A stretch of 64,000 bases of DNA from Nocardia sp. NBC_00403 (GCF_036046055.1 NZ_CP107939.1:4402001-4466000); one strand, 5' to 3'; counted from the first letter of the stretch, positions 17,013 through 25,938 are shown. Notes: a model not told the origin generated them from the sequence alone. Program-made: numbers and translations.

Positions 17013-18164
17013 CTATCGACCATCGGTCGCGACGTCATGGCACAACTCGTCGATCACCTGCTTGCGCACATGGGACACGGTGACGATGCGAGCGCGGTCG
17101 CCGACGGTGGCCAAATGGTATTTCCGACAGATCCATTCGGCGGGCCGGTCGAAAGTGACCATGATCGACAGGGGATTTCGGGAAGGACGCAGCCCGGCGT
17201 CAGCGAGTTTCTCGACAGCCCGCTCGGCCATCTCGAGGGAGGTCTGTGCGGTCAGCTCCAGCCCCGCCATCCCCTGTGCGGCCAATGACTGCCAGATCAG
17301 TGCGACAGCCAGCCCACTGCGACATCCGGCAAGGGTGGCATCGGTCGCGCCGATGTACTCGCCTGCCACTTCCGAGCTGACCAGTTCGGACCGGCACAGC
17401 GCGAGTGCGCTCGGCATCGGCATGCCGAGCGCCTTGTGCATGCACACCGTGACGCTGCCGACTTCCTCGCGCACGAAACCCCACGACGCCCGCTCGGGGG
17501 TGAACGGCAGGATGAGTCCGCTCAATGCCGCATCCAGGTGCACATACACCCGGCCCGCCGCCGATGCCGCCGTGATGATGGCGTCCACGTCGTCGATCGC
17601 GCCCGTCATGGTGGTGCCGATGTTCGCGACAACGACGGCGCCGCGGCCTGTGTCTGCGGCGCACGCGCGGGCCAGCGCGTCGATGTCGATCCGGCCCTGC
17701 TCGTCACAGTCGACGACGACCAATTCCTTGCGCATCAGTTTGGCGCTCTTACGGACCGAATAGTGGGTTGCCCGACTGCAATAGATTCTGGCTTCCGGTA
17801 GCAGATCACACCCGCGGTCGAGGCCGAACTGATTGGCCTCGGTGCCGCCGCCGGTTACGTATCCGTAAGTCCGGCTCGGATCTCCATTGGCGAGCCGGGC
17901 GACGAAGTCGACGACGGCCAGCTCCATGTCCTTGACGCCGACGCGCGCTTTGTCCTCGCTGTCCGGGTCGCCGACATTGGTGGCGAAGATGTCGAGTAGT
18001 CCGGCGAACCTGCTGAAGCCGAAGTCGAGATTGGCGGGGAACCCCACGATGTAGGGCGCTTCGGCCCGCATCTCGGCAATGAAGGCGTCCAGCGGCGCGC
18101 ACGATTCCTGCGCCGGTCGAGGGGAGCGGCCGATCCGGTACCGGTCGGAGTTCGAGAGATTCAT
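17013..18164 (-). CDS. PLP-dependent decarboxylase, histidine-decarboxylase-like
   Basis: A 383-residue group II pyridoxal-phosphate decarboxylase. YVTGGGTEANQFGLDRG and SRATHYSVRKSAKLMR match the bacterial PLP histidine decarboxylase pattern, DAALSGLILPF is the cofactor ring region, and CMHKALGMPMP supplies the Schiff-base lysine (HK) within the characteristic G-x-PMP context. Length equals that of known histidine decarboxylases (about 375-380). I infer a histidine or modified-histidine substrate; another amino acid is possible. It is last in a four-gene minus-strand run, 23 bases after the P450. Confidence 0.84.
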   Translation of the reverse strand: MNLSNSDRYRIGRSPRPAQESCAPLDAFIAEMRAEAPYIVGFPANLDFGFSRFAGLLDIFATNVGDPDSEDKARVGVKDMELAVVDFVARLANGDPSRTYGYVTGGGTEANQFGLDRGCDLLPEARIYCSRATHYSVRKSAKLMRKELVVVDCDEQGRIDIDALARACAADTGRGAVVVANIGTTMTGAIDDVDAIITAASAAGRVYVHLDAALSGLILPFTPERASWGFVREEVGSVTVCMHKALGMPMPSALALCRSELVSSEVAGEYIGATDATLAGCRSGLAVALIWQSLAAQGMAGLELTAQTSLEMAERAVEKLADAGLRPSRNPLSIMVTFDRPAEWICRKYHLATVGDRARIVTVSHVRKQVIDELCHDVATDGR

Positions 18165-18187
18165 GTGTACCGCCTGATGGGGGAGAG

Positions 18188-19408
18188 CTATACGAGCTCG
18201 ATCGGCAAGGTGGCATACCCGTGCAGAAAGTTCGAATACAGCGGTCGTGGTCTGCCGGTGGGGATGATGGTTCGGGCCGTGCGCCGCATCTCGTCCAGCA
18301 CGATCGCAAGCTCCAAGCGGGCCAGATGCGCACCGACGCAGAAGTGCGGACCGTACCCGAATGCCAGATGGGGATTGGGCTTTCGATCGAACTGCACCGC
18401 ATCAGGGTCGGAGAATCGGGTCTCGTCCCGGTTCGCGGAGACATTCCACATCGTGACGATTTCTCCCGCCGTGATGTGCGTGCCGTGTATTTCTACGTCG
18501 GTGTTCGCGACACGTCCGAAATGCATGGTGGGAGCGAAGCATCGGATGATCTCTTCGACCGCCGTGCCGAGATCGCCCGCTGCCTCGAAGCGGTCCCATA
18601 GGCGCGCATCCTCGGCGAAGGCGTGTACCGCGTTGATCATGGTCAACCGGCTGGTCTCGTCGCCGCCCAGAATGATGCTGTAGCAATTGGTGACGATCTG
18701 CTCGTCCGACAGTGGCGCGTCCTCGAATTCCTCGCCGATCAGCGCGGTGATCAGGCCTTCGGCCGGGTGTCGGCGCTGGTCCTCCACATGGTCGAGCAGG
18801 CACAGCAGTATCTCCTGGCGCGCGGCCAAGGCCGAGACATCCGACTGCGCGGCGTCTTCGGAGCTCAGGGCCTGCTTGGTCAACGACACCAGCAGGTCGT
18901 GATCACTGTCCGGAATGCCGAGTAGGTCGCAGATGGTCCAGATCGGGATCCGGGAGGCGATCTCCTCCGCGAAATCGAAAGCGCCCGAACCCGACCATTC
19001 GGCCAGTAATCGCCTGGTGCGTTCCTGAATGCGGGGTGCCAACGCGCGCACCGCATCTCGTGTCAGCGCCGCTGTCATCAGCCGACGCAGGCGGGTATGC
19101 CGGGGTGGGTCGGTCACCGCCAGCATGGCGCCCGCCGCGTTGTCCCGACCCGCCAGCAGGGTGAGCAGGACGTTGCCCCGTTGCGAGGTGAATCGCTTGC
19201 TGTCGCGGTATACGGTCACCGCCGGGTCGTAGCCGCAGACCACCCAGAATCCGGGGTGGCCGGATGCACCCTCGTGCCAGAAGATCGGATGCCGCCGACG
19301 TCGGTCGCGCCAGAATTCCGACATGTCGGCGCGCAAGTGTGTCGTCGGTTCGGTGAGATCCCAGACGTGCGTGTCATCCGGGCTCGTCGACCGGACTGCT
19401 CCGGTCAT
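18188..19408 (-). CDS. Cytochrome P450, candidate aminoacyl-carrier hydroxylase
   Basis: A 406-residue bacterial P450 with all canonical motifs: I-helix [11 protein letters not shown]-helix EEIIR (ExxR present), and haem loop [18 protein letters not shown] with the cysteine. The ATG overlaps the stop of the upstream adenylation-carrier gene (ATGA), so the two are made together. This gene pair is the hallmark of P450s that beta-hydroxylate an amino acid while it is thioester-bound to a free-standing carrier protein (NikQ with NikP1, NovI with NovH). I infer that role from context; the fold alone does not prove it. Confidence 0.88.
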   Translation of the reverse strand: MTGAVRSTSPDDTHVWDLTEPTTHLRADMSEFWRDRRRRHPIFWHEGASGHPGFWVVCGYDPAVTVYRDSKRFTSQRGNVLLTLLAGRDNAAGAMLAVTDPPRHTRLRRLMTAALTRDAVRALAPRIQERTRRLLAEWSGSGAFDFAEEIASRIPIWTICDLLGIPDSDHDLLVSLTKQALSSEDAAQSDVSALAARQEILLCLLDHVEDQRRHPAEGLITALIGEEFEDAPLSDEQIVTNCYSIILGGDETSRLTMINAVHAFAEDARLWDRFEAAGDLGTAVEEIIRCFAPTMHFGRVANTDVEIHGTHITAGEIVTMWNVSANRDETRFSDPDAVQFDRKPNPHLAFGYGPHFCVGAHLARLELAIVLDEMRRTARTIIPTGRPRPLYSNFLHGYATLPIELV

Positions 19409-21177
19409 CTCCCGATCACCAACTCCGGTTCCGAAATCGACAGCAGCGCAGCCAGTTGCGCGGGCGACGGGGCATCGAGCAGCATCCGCATCGTCATGCG
19501 CGCGCCGAGGACTGTCCGGATCCGGCGGGTGAGTTTGGCGGCTTCCATTGATTCACCGCCGAGATCGAAGAAGCTGTCCGCGGGATGGAACTCGGGCAGG
19601 CTCAACGTTTCCGCGAACAGTTCGCACAGCACCCGTTCCGCCGGTGTCATCGTCTCCGGCGCGGTGCGGTGGGAGCCGGTCTGTCGGACCGATTCCGTCA
19701 CAGCGGCGTAGTCGGTCTTTCCGTGCGGTGTGCGCGGCAATTCGGGGCGGATCTCGACGCGATCGGGCAGCAGATAGCCGGGGAGGTGTTCGGTGAGGAA
19801 ACCCTTGACCTCGATCGCACCGATCGCATCGTCGACCACGATGCAGCAGACCAGCTGCGTGTCGGTCGACACCACGGCCGCCTGGCGCACACCGGGGCAC
19901 CGCAGTGCGATGGTTTCGATTTCACCGGGCTCGATGCGCCGACCGCGCAACTTGATGCGTCGGTCCATGCGCCCGAGGAATTCGAGCTGGCCATCGGGGA
20001 GCTGCCGGACGAGATCGCCCGACCGATAGAACCTTCGGCCGGTCACCAGGTCGTCGATGAACGCCGCCGCGGTCTCCTGTGGCAATCCCAGATATCCGTG
20101 TGCGACTCCGAGTCCGCCGATCCAGAGCTCGCCCGCGGCACCCGGCTCTGTGTCCGTGCCGTCGTCACCGACGATCCGCAAGGTGGTGCCCTCGATGGCG
20201 CGGCCGATCGGGATGGGTGGTGCCGCACCGACCAGCGGATCACTGATGGTTGCACACACGGTGGTTTCGGTGGGCCCGTAGGAATTGATGAGATGGTGCC
20301 GGACGCTCCACTCCTCGACCACGGCCGAGTTCGCCGCCTCGCCCGCGATGATGAGTCGCAAGCCGGGCGGCATCTTGTGCTCCGGTATCGCCGCGAGCAC
20401 GGAAGGCACCATGATCGCGTGGCTGATGCGATGCGCGACAATGACTTCGGCGATGCCGACACCGTCGGTCAGCGCATCATGCGCGGCGAACACTGCCGTC
20501 GCTCCCGCGCCCAGTGTCGAGGTGATTTCCGCGATCGAGGCATCGAAGGAAGCCGGGGCGAATTGCAGCATGCGTGCGCCGGGCCGGAGTTCGAGTGCTG
20601 CCGCGGTAGCGTCCGCCATGGCCGCGATGCCTCGATGCGGCACTGCTACGCCCTTCGGTGCACCCGAGGAGCCGGAGGTGAAGATGACGTACGCGAGGTC
20701 GTCCGGGTCGATGGCCGGGTAGGTCGGTGGATCCTGTCCGGCGGCATCCACGGTGTCGGGCGACAGGATCGTCACTGTGACAATCTCTTCGGGTAGCGTC
20801 GGCGGTGGATTTCCCGGCTCCAGCAGGGCGAATCGAATCGCGCACGCTGCGAGCATGGATCGCGTTCGTTCCGGGGGTTGATCAGCGGCGAGTGGTACAT
20901 ACACCGCGCCGAGACGCCAGATCGCCAACATTGCCGCGGTCGTGTAGGGATTGCGTCGCTGTGGCACCACCACGGCGACCGAATCCGACTCGGCAACACC
21001 GGCTTCGGTCAATTCCCGGCAGATTCGACCGACCCAATGATCCAGATCCCGGTAGGTCAGCGTTAACTGGCTACCTATCAGCGCAACCTCGTGCGCGACA
21101 CCGAAAGTTTGTTCGTCTAACCGTTGCAACCAGGACCGATTCGGTGGTTGGAGCGGCACCTCATCAGGTGTTTGCAC
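19405..21177 (-). CDS. Free-standing NRPS adenylation-thiolation didomain
   Basis: A 590-residue protein that would activate an amino acid as AMP ester and load it on its own carrier domain. Adenylation motifs in order: A3 [12 protein letters not shown]5 SYGPTETT, A7 YRSGDLV, A8 [18 protein letters not shown] and A10 [10 protein letters not shown] (catalytic lysine). The thiolation domain reads [16 protein letters not shown] with the phosphopantetheine serine (about residue 540). No condensation or thioesterase domain is present. By eye the pocket residues read D-A-A-V-I-A-S-V-C with K; the leading Asp supports an alpha-amino acid. A GTG start is used. It is coupled to the P450. Confidence 0.9.
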   Translation of the reverse strand: MQTPDEVPLQPPNRSWLQRLDEQTFGVAHEVALIGSQLTLTYRDLDHWVGRICRELTEAGVAESDSVAVVVPQRRNPYTTAAMLAIWRLGAVYVPLAADQPPERTRSMLAACAIRFALLEPGNPPPTLPEEIVTVTILSPDTVDAAGQDPPTYPAIDPDDLAYVIFTSGSSGAPKGVAVPHRGIAAMADATAAALELRPGARMLQFAPASFDASIAEITSTLGAGATAVFAAHDALTDGVGIAEVIVAHRISHAIMVPSVLAAIPEHKMPPGLRLIIAGEAANSAVVEEWSVRHHLINSYGPTETTVCATISDPLVGAAPPIPIGRAIEGTTLRIVGDDGTDTEPGAAGELWIGGLGVAHGYLGLPQETAAAFIDDLVTGRRFYRSGDLVRQLPDGQLEFLGRMDRRIKLRGRRIEPGEIETIALRCPGVRQAAVVSTDTQLVCCIVVDDAIGAIEVKGFLTEHLPGYLLPDRVEIRPELPRTPHGKTDYAAVTESVRQTGSHRTAPETMTPAERVLCELFAETLSLPEFHPADSFFDLGGESMEAAKLTRRIRTVLGARMTMRMLLDAPSPAQLAALLSISEPELVIGR

Positions 21178-21257
21178 GGTCGTGACTGTAAGCGACCGAC
21201 CGGTCCGACGCGTTACGGCACCACCAACAATGGGAATAGCCTTGAGTTTACAAACAC

Positions 21258-22079
21258 TCAGTGATCTTGGTTACCCCGGCTGGACAGGAAGTCGATCACC
21301 ACGCGATTGACTTCCTCGGGACGCTCGAGGTATCCGAGATGACCGCATCGATCGATTTCGACATAACGGGCGCCGGGTATTGCGGCGGCAACTTCCCGGC
21401 AGTACATCGGTGGCGCAAGTTGATCGTCGGTGAAGCCGATGATCAAGCTGGGCGTGGTGATTCGGGTGTAGTCGTGGAGTCGATTGCGGGAGTAGTCGAT
21501 GTCGAGTTGCGCACGTACCCCGGGCGCTGCCGTCGCCGAGGCAGAGAATTCGAACATGTCGAGCCAGTGCTCGGCTGCTGCCGGATCTTCGAGCGTGCGG
21601 GGTGACAGATTGAGGGTCGCCTTGATCGCCGCCGCGTACTGGGGTGGCAATCGAACGTCCTGATCGTGGAGCGCCGCCTCGCCGGCATTGAGTGCGAGCA
21701 GCATCGGATGTGGGCGACCCGCGGTCGCCATCATGACCGCGTGATCGACCAGTTCGGGGTGTTCGAGCGCCAGGTCTTGCACTACGAGTGCCCCGAGTGA
21801 GGTGCCCACGACATGCGCAGGCGCACCCAAGTATTCGATCAACGCGGCCGAATCGGCCACCATATCGCCGAGGGTGATGCCGTCTGCGCCCTCCTCGGAC
21901 GGAGCGATCCCTCGATTGTCCACCGTCGCCACCCGGAATCCGGCCGCTACCAGGGCGGGCACCTGGTAGGTCCGCCACACTCGACCAGGACTGCCGCTTC
22001 CCATGATCAGCAGGACCAATGGCCCCTCGCCGACCACGTGGTGGCTCAATCGGATTCCATTGACGATCGCTATCGACAT
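21258..22079 (-). CDS. Alpha/beta hydrolase, possible thioesterase of the cassette
   Basis: A 273-residue alpha/beta hydrolase. Oxyanion region LLIMGSGSPG, nucleophile elbow VVGTSLGAL (serine near residue 98), acid region IGFTDDQLAPP and catalytic histidine in DRCGHLGYLERP are all present. It is first in the minus-strand run and lies 80 bases upstream of the adenylation-carrier gene. By analogy with NikP2, it could release the hydroxylated amino acid from the carrier, but it could also be an unrelated esterase or peroxidase-type hydrolase. No signal peptide is visible. Confidence 0.8.
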   Translation of the reverse strand: MSIAIVNGIRLSHHVVGEGPLVLLIMGSGSPGRVWRTYQVPALVAAGFRVATVDNRGIAPSEEGADGITLGDMVADSAALIEYLGAPAHVVGTSLGALVVQDLALEHPELVDHAVMMATAGRPHPMLLALNAGEAALHDQDVRLPPQYAAAIKATLNLSPRTLEDPAAAEHWLDMFEFSASATAAPGVRAQLDIDYSRNRLHDYTRITTPSLIIGFTDDQLAPPMYCREVAAAIPGARYVEIDRCGHLGYLERPEEVNRVVIDFLSSRGNQDH

Positions 22080-22186
22080 GAGCTTGTGAATACCACCTGG
22101 TCCGCGGGCTCGGCGAGCCGCGTCGAGCCCGACTTCCGGGCCGAAAATAGCAAGCGTGGCCGTGCTTCTGCGGCCGCTGCTTCCCA

Positions 22187-22716
22187 GTGATGGGAGGGGT
22201 GATCAGCTATGGACCAGACTTCCTGCGTACCCGGCGGGCCAGAGCCGATCCGGGGTCGGTCGGCATTCCCGTCGACTCGCGCCGCCGAGTCGAAGGGCTG
22301 CGTCGTGAGGAGGTCGCGCACCTGTCCGGCGTGAGCGTCGACTATTACGTGCGCTTGGAGCAGGGACGGGCCACGCAGCCCTCCGCGCAGGTCCTGGACG
22401 CGCTTTGTCCGGGTCCTCGGGCTCGACGCGGTGGAGAGCGAGCACCCGCCCCGGCTCGCGCGCAGGACGCAGCGTGCGGCGAAGTCGGCGCCGGGGGCGG
22501 GTTCGGCCCGAGCTGGTACGCGTGCTCGATCTCATCGCCGAGGGCCCCGCGTTCATCGTCGACCACCGGCTCGCTGTGACGGCGGCCAATCCGCTCGCCG
22601 AAATGCTGTACAGCCGCCCGATGAAGGGCCTGAATTTCGCCAGGCACATCTTTCTGGACGAGGACGGCCGCACCCGCGACAAAACCTCCGGTCAGCGGGC
22701 GACAATGGAGTCATAG
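22187..22716 (+). pseudogene. Frameshifted XRE/MmyB-like transcription regulator
   Basis: The first part encodes a clear helix-turn-helix of the MmyB group (FLRTRRARADPGSVG, VEGLRREEVAHLSGVSVDYY, RLEQGRA). Near 22400 the continuation (VRVLGLDAVESEHPPRLARR) shifts to a second frame, and near 22500 the MmyB ligand-binding start (LIAEGPAFIVDHRLAVTAANPLAEMLY) is in a third. The frame then stops after FLDEDGRTRDKT, about 120 residues short of a normal family member. Two frameshifts plus a truncation make this a dead regulator; it probably once controlled the divergent hydrolase/adenylation operon. Confidence 0.82.
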
Positions 22717-22741
22717 GACATCCTTCGGACATGGTGGCTTC

Positions 22742-22860
22742 GTGTCGCGAACACTGTTGGCTGCACCGGGATGGCTTCGAGCTCGACAGGTCGCGTTCCT
22801 CGATGCGGCAAGGTCGGGGTTCGTGACTCCAAGAACTCGTCGACCCCCGCACGTACAGTG
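22742..22860 (+). pseudogene. DUF397 ghost with one frameshift
   Basis: In one frame the sequence reads RQVAFLDA and in the next KVGVRDSKNSS, which joined give the DUF397 core (VEVAFLDDGxVGVRDSKN). The intact DUF397 gene at 47992-48204 has the same segment (GMVGVRDSKNPTG). The N-terminal tryptophan region and the C-terminal FTPxEW segment are not recoverable. Confidence 0.5.
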
Positions 22861-23075
22861 GACCTGGCAGGTGGATCGGCGCGGCCATCGGCAGTCCGAT
22901 GGTGCGCATCGACCTCGGCTGATCGGAGACGGACTGGTCGGTGCTGTTCGCAGACCCATCCGACGTTGCCGACGCGCCGAAGCCCTTATATGCAGGCAGC
23001 GACGCAGCATGACGGGTGGCGTATCCGCAATGGACCGAACCGAGGCCAGACTTGTCTGACCGGACGTGAGCTCCG
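22861..23075. other. Intergenic sequence after DUF397 ghost
   Basis: With the remnants on its left, this forms a stretch of about 360 bases without an intact gene. I see no further protein similarity and no strong hairpin. It must contain the promoter of the RskA-like gene starting at 23076. Confidence 0.4.
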
Positions 23076-23468
23076 ATGACCGATACCGAGCAGCCTGTCG
23101 AAGACCTGCTCGATCTTGCCTATCCCTATGCGTTGGATGCGGTCGACGAGCCTGGGCGACGGTATATCGAACAACGTGTTGCGAACGCCGACGCGGCGAC
23201 GGCAGCGGCGTTCGCAACCTCGGTACGCGCTATCCACGAGACGCTTGCCGTCATCACCATTCTGGACGAGTCGACACCGCCGCCCGAGCTGGCGGTGCGC
23301 GTATTGCGCGCGGTCGCGAAGCAGACCGCGGAGATCGCGAGGCGCCGGGCCGAGTTGTTCGGCAGGCGGCGGTCGCAGCGACTGCGGCGGTCGGCCGCGG
23401 TTGGCGCCTTGATCGTCGGCGTGGGTGTCGCGGTGCTCATCGGGCGGCGCCGGCGGCGCGCAGCGTAG
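23076..23468 (+). CDS. RskA-like anti-sigma N-terminal domain with one TM segment
   Basis: A 130-residue protein. Residues 5-80 (DLLDLAYPYALDAVDEPGRRYIE, ATAAAFATSVRAIHETLA, PPPELAVRVLRAV) match the cytoplasmic sigma-binding domain of RskA-type anti-sigma factors. An arginine-rich linker precedes a single membrane helix (about 108-126, SAAVGALIVGVGVAVLIG) and the protein ends in RRRRRAA, so the extracytoplasmic sensor domain is missing. No sigma factor gene is adjacent. It may be an orphan or truncated anti-sigma factor, or a membrane anchor acting on a sigma factor encoded elsewhere. Confidence 0.65.
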   Translation: MTDTEQPVEDLLDLAYPYALDAVDEPGRRYIEQRVANADAATAAAFATSVRAIHETLAVITILDESTPPPELAVRVLRAVAKQTAEIARRRAELFGRRRSQRLRRSAAVGALIVGVGVAVLIGRRRRRAA

Positions 23469-23494
23469 CGGGAGCCCGTCGCAATGACAGCGGT

Positions 23495-23764
23495 TCAGTC
23501 GTGTGCGTGCAGCCGGGCCTGTACTTCCGGGCGTCGCAATGGCGGCAGGCTTTTAGGCGGAACCTTGCGGTCCGGCAGCTGGTCGAGCAGTCGAGTGGTG
23601 GCCGCCGCTATATCGGCGACGGCGGCATCGACCGCAGGGCGGGTCGATGCGGAGATGCTGGACAAGCCGCCGACCTTGCGGACGTACTGCAGGGCCGCCG
23701 CATGTATTTCCTCGGGCGTCGCCGCGGGCTCCAGCCCACGAAGACCGGTGATGTTTCGGCACAT
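23495..23764 (-). CDS. DUF2277 family protein
   Basis: An 89-residue protein beginning MCRNITGLRGLEPAATPEEI and continuing AALQYVRKVGGL, the pattern of the DUF2277 family, small cytosolic proteins of unknown function in actinomycetes and other bacteria. The conserved MCRNI start fixes the translation start. Its 3' end faces the RskA-like gene (26-base convergent gap). It is 16 bases downstream of the nucleotidyltransferase stop and may be the last gene of that unit. Confidence 0.85.
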   Translation of the reverse strand: MCRNITGLRGLEPAATPEEIHAAALQYVRKVGGLSSISASTRPAVDAAVADIAAATTRLLDQLPDRKVPPKSLPPLRRPEVQARLHAHD

Positions 23765-23780
23765 GCTTCGAGGTTAGCCC

Positions 23781-24758
23781 TCAGTTCCCAGGGGTTCCCG
23801 TCGGCGGGATCGGCAGGGCGCGGGCCAGTCGGTCCAGCCAGTGGTCCATCTCGCCGTGGACTTGCGGGTGCCCGCGCCGGAATTCCGTCCAGTCCACCTG
23901 CCAGTGGCGGATCGCATCGGGGCCGAATCCGTGGCGGTGGGTACCCAGCACTTTGCGCAGAAGTCGGGGTGTCAGGTGAGTCTGTGGGGATTCGGCGAGG
24001 AGCACGGCGTCGTAGAGATCCTTGCCTGCGGCCTGCCCGGTATCGGTCGCATCGAGGTGCAGCCACAACAGCTTCCATGCCAGTGACAGTTCCCGGCTTG
24101 CCGTGACGACCGGTGTCGGTGGGCCGCCGTCGGCGCGCGGGACGGCCGTCCAGACCGGTGCGTCGGGCAGCGTTTCGTCCGAGGCGAAGTCCAGCTGTAT
24201 CTTGCCCGACACTTTGGGGTCGTCGGTGTACCACGGCACAGTGAGTCGCTCGCCGGGAGTGTCGTAGCTGACTTTGTAGTCGTAGGTCCATTGCTCATCC
24301 GGGTCTACGCCGTATGCGCTGAGCCACACGCCGCCTGCCGTATGCGGTTCGCCGCGTATCGCCTCGACCACTGCGTCGTACAGCGAGATCGGTGTGTATT
24401 CCTCGGATCGCATCCAGCGCAAGCCTTCCGGGGGCAGCATCGGGCGGAACCCGAATGTTGCGAACTCTTCGTCTGCCCACATCCGGTACCGGGCGGCCCC
24501 ATCCGTGGCTTCCGGCCACTGCTGCACCGCCGCGATGTCATCGACGTAGGGGAATGGATGCAGCGGATCCGGAAAGGTGGTTTCGGCCGGTTTGGGCACG
24601 ATCCAGTCCAAATCCCCTGGTGGCCGCGCCAGCTCGCCCACCCATGCCGGCAGCGTCATACTGCCGCGCAGCACCAGCCCCGCACCGACCTCCGAACCGG
24701 CGGTCAGCGCCAGCATGTGGTCCAGCGCGATGCGGTGGGCCTGCTCCGGAGTCATCAC
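23781..24758 (-). CDS. AbiEii/AbiGii-type nucleotidyltransferase
   Basis: A 325-residue protein of the AbiEii/AbiGii nucleotidyltransferase family. The polymerase-beta-like motif is LVLRGSMTLPAWV followed by PGDLDWIV (the D-L-D metal-binding pair), and KIQLDFASDETLP is the second acidic strand. In characterised AbiE systems the AbiEii protein is a toxin that modifies RNA with nucleotides, balanced by an AbiEi winged-helix antitoxin. Here the coupled upstream gene (TGATG overlap) is not AbiEi-like, so the pair may be a variant system. Whether it acts as a toxin is unknown. Confidence 0.78.
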   Translation of the reverse strand: MMTPEQAHRIALDHMLALTAGSEVGAGLVLRGSMTLPAWVGELARPPGDLDWIVPKPAETTFPDPLHPFPYVDDIAAVQQWPEATDGAARYRMWADEEFATFGFRPMLPPEGLRWMRSEEYTPISLYDAVVEAIRGEPHTAGGVWLSAYGVDPDEQWTYDYKVSYDTPGERLTVPWYTDDPKVSGKIQLDFASDETLPDAPVWTAVPRADGGPPTPVVTASRELSLAWKLLWLHLDATDTGQAAGKDLYDAVLLAESPQTHLTPRLLRKVLGTHRHGFGPDAIRHWQVDWTEFRRGHPQVHGEMDHWLDRLARALPIPPTGTPGN

Positions 24759-25405
24759 GCCGCGGCGGCAGGCTCGATGATCCAGCCCGCGTCGAGGGCC
24801 GGATGGTCGTCGTAGACGACGAACTCGCGTTCCACCTCGATGGCCGGAAATCCGGCGGCTCGGAGGACTTCGAGCAGTATCTGGAGCCGACGGCCTGCCT
24901 CCGGCAGACCGATGTCGCGACAGCGCTGGGTCACGAACCGCTCGTGCCGCCCGCTGCCCGCAGCTCGGCGGGCGTTGCGTGAAAGGTGTGCGGCGTGGGG
25001 TTCGGTGAGCTCGCGCACACGGGACAGGTCGGTCTCGTCGCGCAGGATGAGCTTGACGTGGTGCTCGAAGTAGCAGCCCGCGGGCAGCACGGCGGCCTCG
25101 GCTGCCGTCTGCGGCACGCCCTCGTTGAACGGGCTCGCCTCGATTTTCGCGCGCGTCACCGGAAAACCGGCTGCCTGCAATGCTTTCGAGTATTCGCGCA
25201 CCGCCTGAGCCAGGTCATCGACTACCCCGGATCGGGTGAACGTGAGCATCGGCTGATCGGCTACCGCACCACGATCGAGCTCGATGCGCGTGTAACGCAT
25301 CCCGTTGGCCGCGGCCCAGTCGATCAGCCGGGATTCCTCCGCTGCGGCGAGCAGGACAGTCAGGTGCGACTCGAATTCCCCGGCGAACGTATGTTCGACA
25401 AACAC
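24755..25405 (-). CDS. Hypothetical protein coupled to AbiEii-type gene
   Basis: A 216-residue cytosolic protein with no named domain that I recognise. Features include FVEHTFAGEFESHLTVLL at the start, AGFPVTRAKIEASPFNEGVPQT in the middle, the motif CYFEHHVKLIL, then VTQRCRD and a C-terminal half that again has an EREFVVYDDHPALD strand. FEHTF and YFEHHVKL suggest a duplicated alpha/beta repeat (each half with AGFP before a beta strand). A GTG start is chosen at the point where this repeat begins. Its stop overlaps the nucleotidyltransferase start, so it likely acts with it as partner or antidote. Confidence 0.7.
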   Translation of the reverse strand: MFVEHTFAGEFESHLTVLLAAAEESRLIDWAAANGMRYTRIELDRGAVADQPMLTFTRSGVVDDLAQAVREYSKALQAAGFPVTRAKIEASPFNEGVPQTAAEAAVLPAGCYFEHHVKLILRDETDLSRVRELTEPHAAHLSRNARRAAGSGRHERFVTQRCRDIGLPEAGRRLQILLEVLRAAGFPAIEVEREFVVYDDHPALDAGWIIEPAAAA

Positions 25406-25525
25406 GGAAGTAACCGTAGCAAAATCGTGCCGGGGTGCCCAGACGACAGGACTGGGGCCATCGCACACTCGGGCTGAGCGGCCGCGCGGACAGCCCAGTC
25501 GGGTTCGTGCGTCAATTCTGTTCGC

Positions 25526-25669
25526 TCAGTGGCTATTTCGTAGGGCCGTGCCGATGGCGCAGCCGATGAGCGCGCCGACCGAGAAGAACCGGATTCCGAT
25601 GAAGATGCCGATCACGCAACCGATGGCCGCGCCCGCGAAGATGCGCCCGGCGCCCCCGGCATAGTGCAT
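25526..25669 (-). CDS. Possible 47-residue glycine-zipper membrane protein
   Basis: A short frame starting MHYAGGAGRIF with two hydrophobic glycine-spaced segments (GAAIGCVIGIFIGI and GALIGCAIGTAL) separated by RFFSV, the pattern of small glycine-zipper membrane proteins. It ends RNSH. No good ribosome binding site precedes the ATG, so translation is uncertain. It lies in the 533-base gap between the AbiEii unit and pknK. Confidence 0.4.
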   Translation of the reverse strand: MHYAGGAGRIFAGAAIGCVIGIFIGIRFFSVGALIGCAIGTALRNSH

Positions 25670-25938
25670 CGAGGCAAGGCGCGGGTGCTAGTCGGGATCG
25701 AGCGTTCATCTGGGCCATTTCGAAGGACTGATGTGCACGGCACGACTTCGAGCACGTCGCCGGGTGAGGGGTAATCGAAGCGGTCGGCGCGGAGATTTCC
25801 GGTCGGATCAGCCGAGCTCGTTCGGGAAATCGGCAGCAAACGTCGAGTTCGCTGCTGTCGGACGGTCGGTCGAGTCACGCAATTGCGGCGGCGGGAATAT
25901 CCTCGAAGTAACTAACCGACAGTTGTATCGAGGTCGTC
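25670..25938. other. Leader region of pknK
   Basis: A 269-base stretch upstream of the kinase gene without a supported gene. No strong hairpin or operator is visible by eye. Together with the AbiEii unit's upstream region, it must contain promoters for both directions. Confidence 0.4.
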
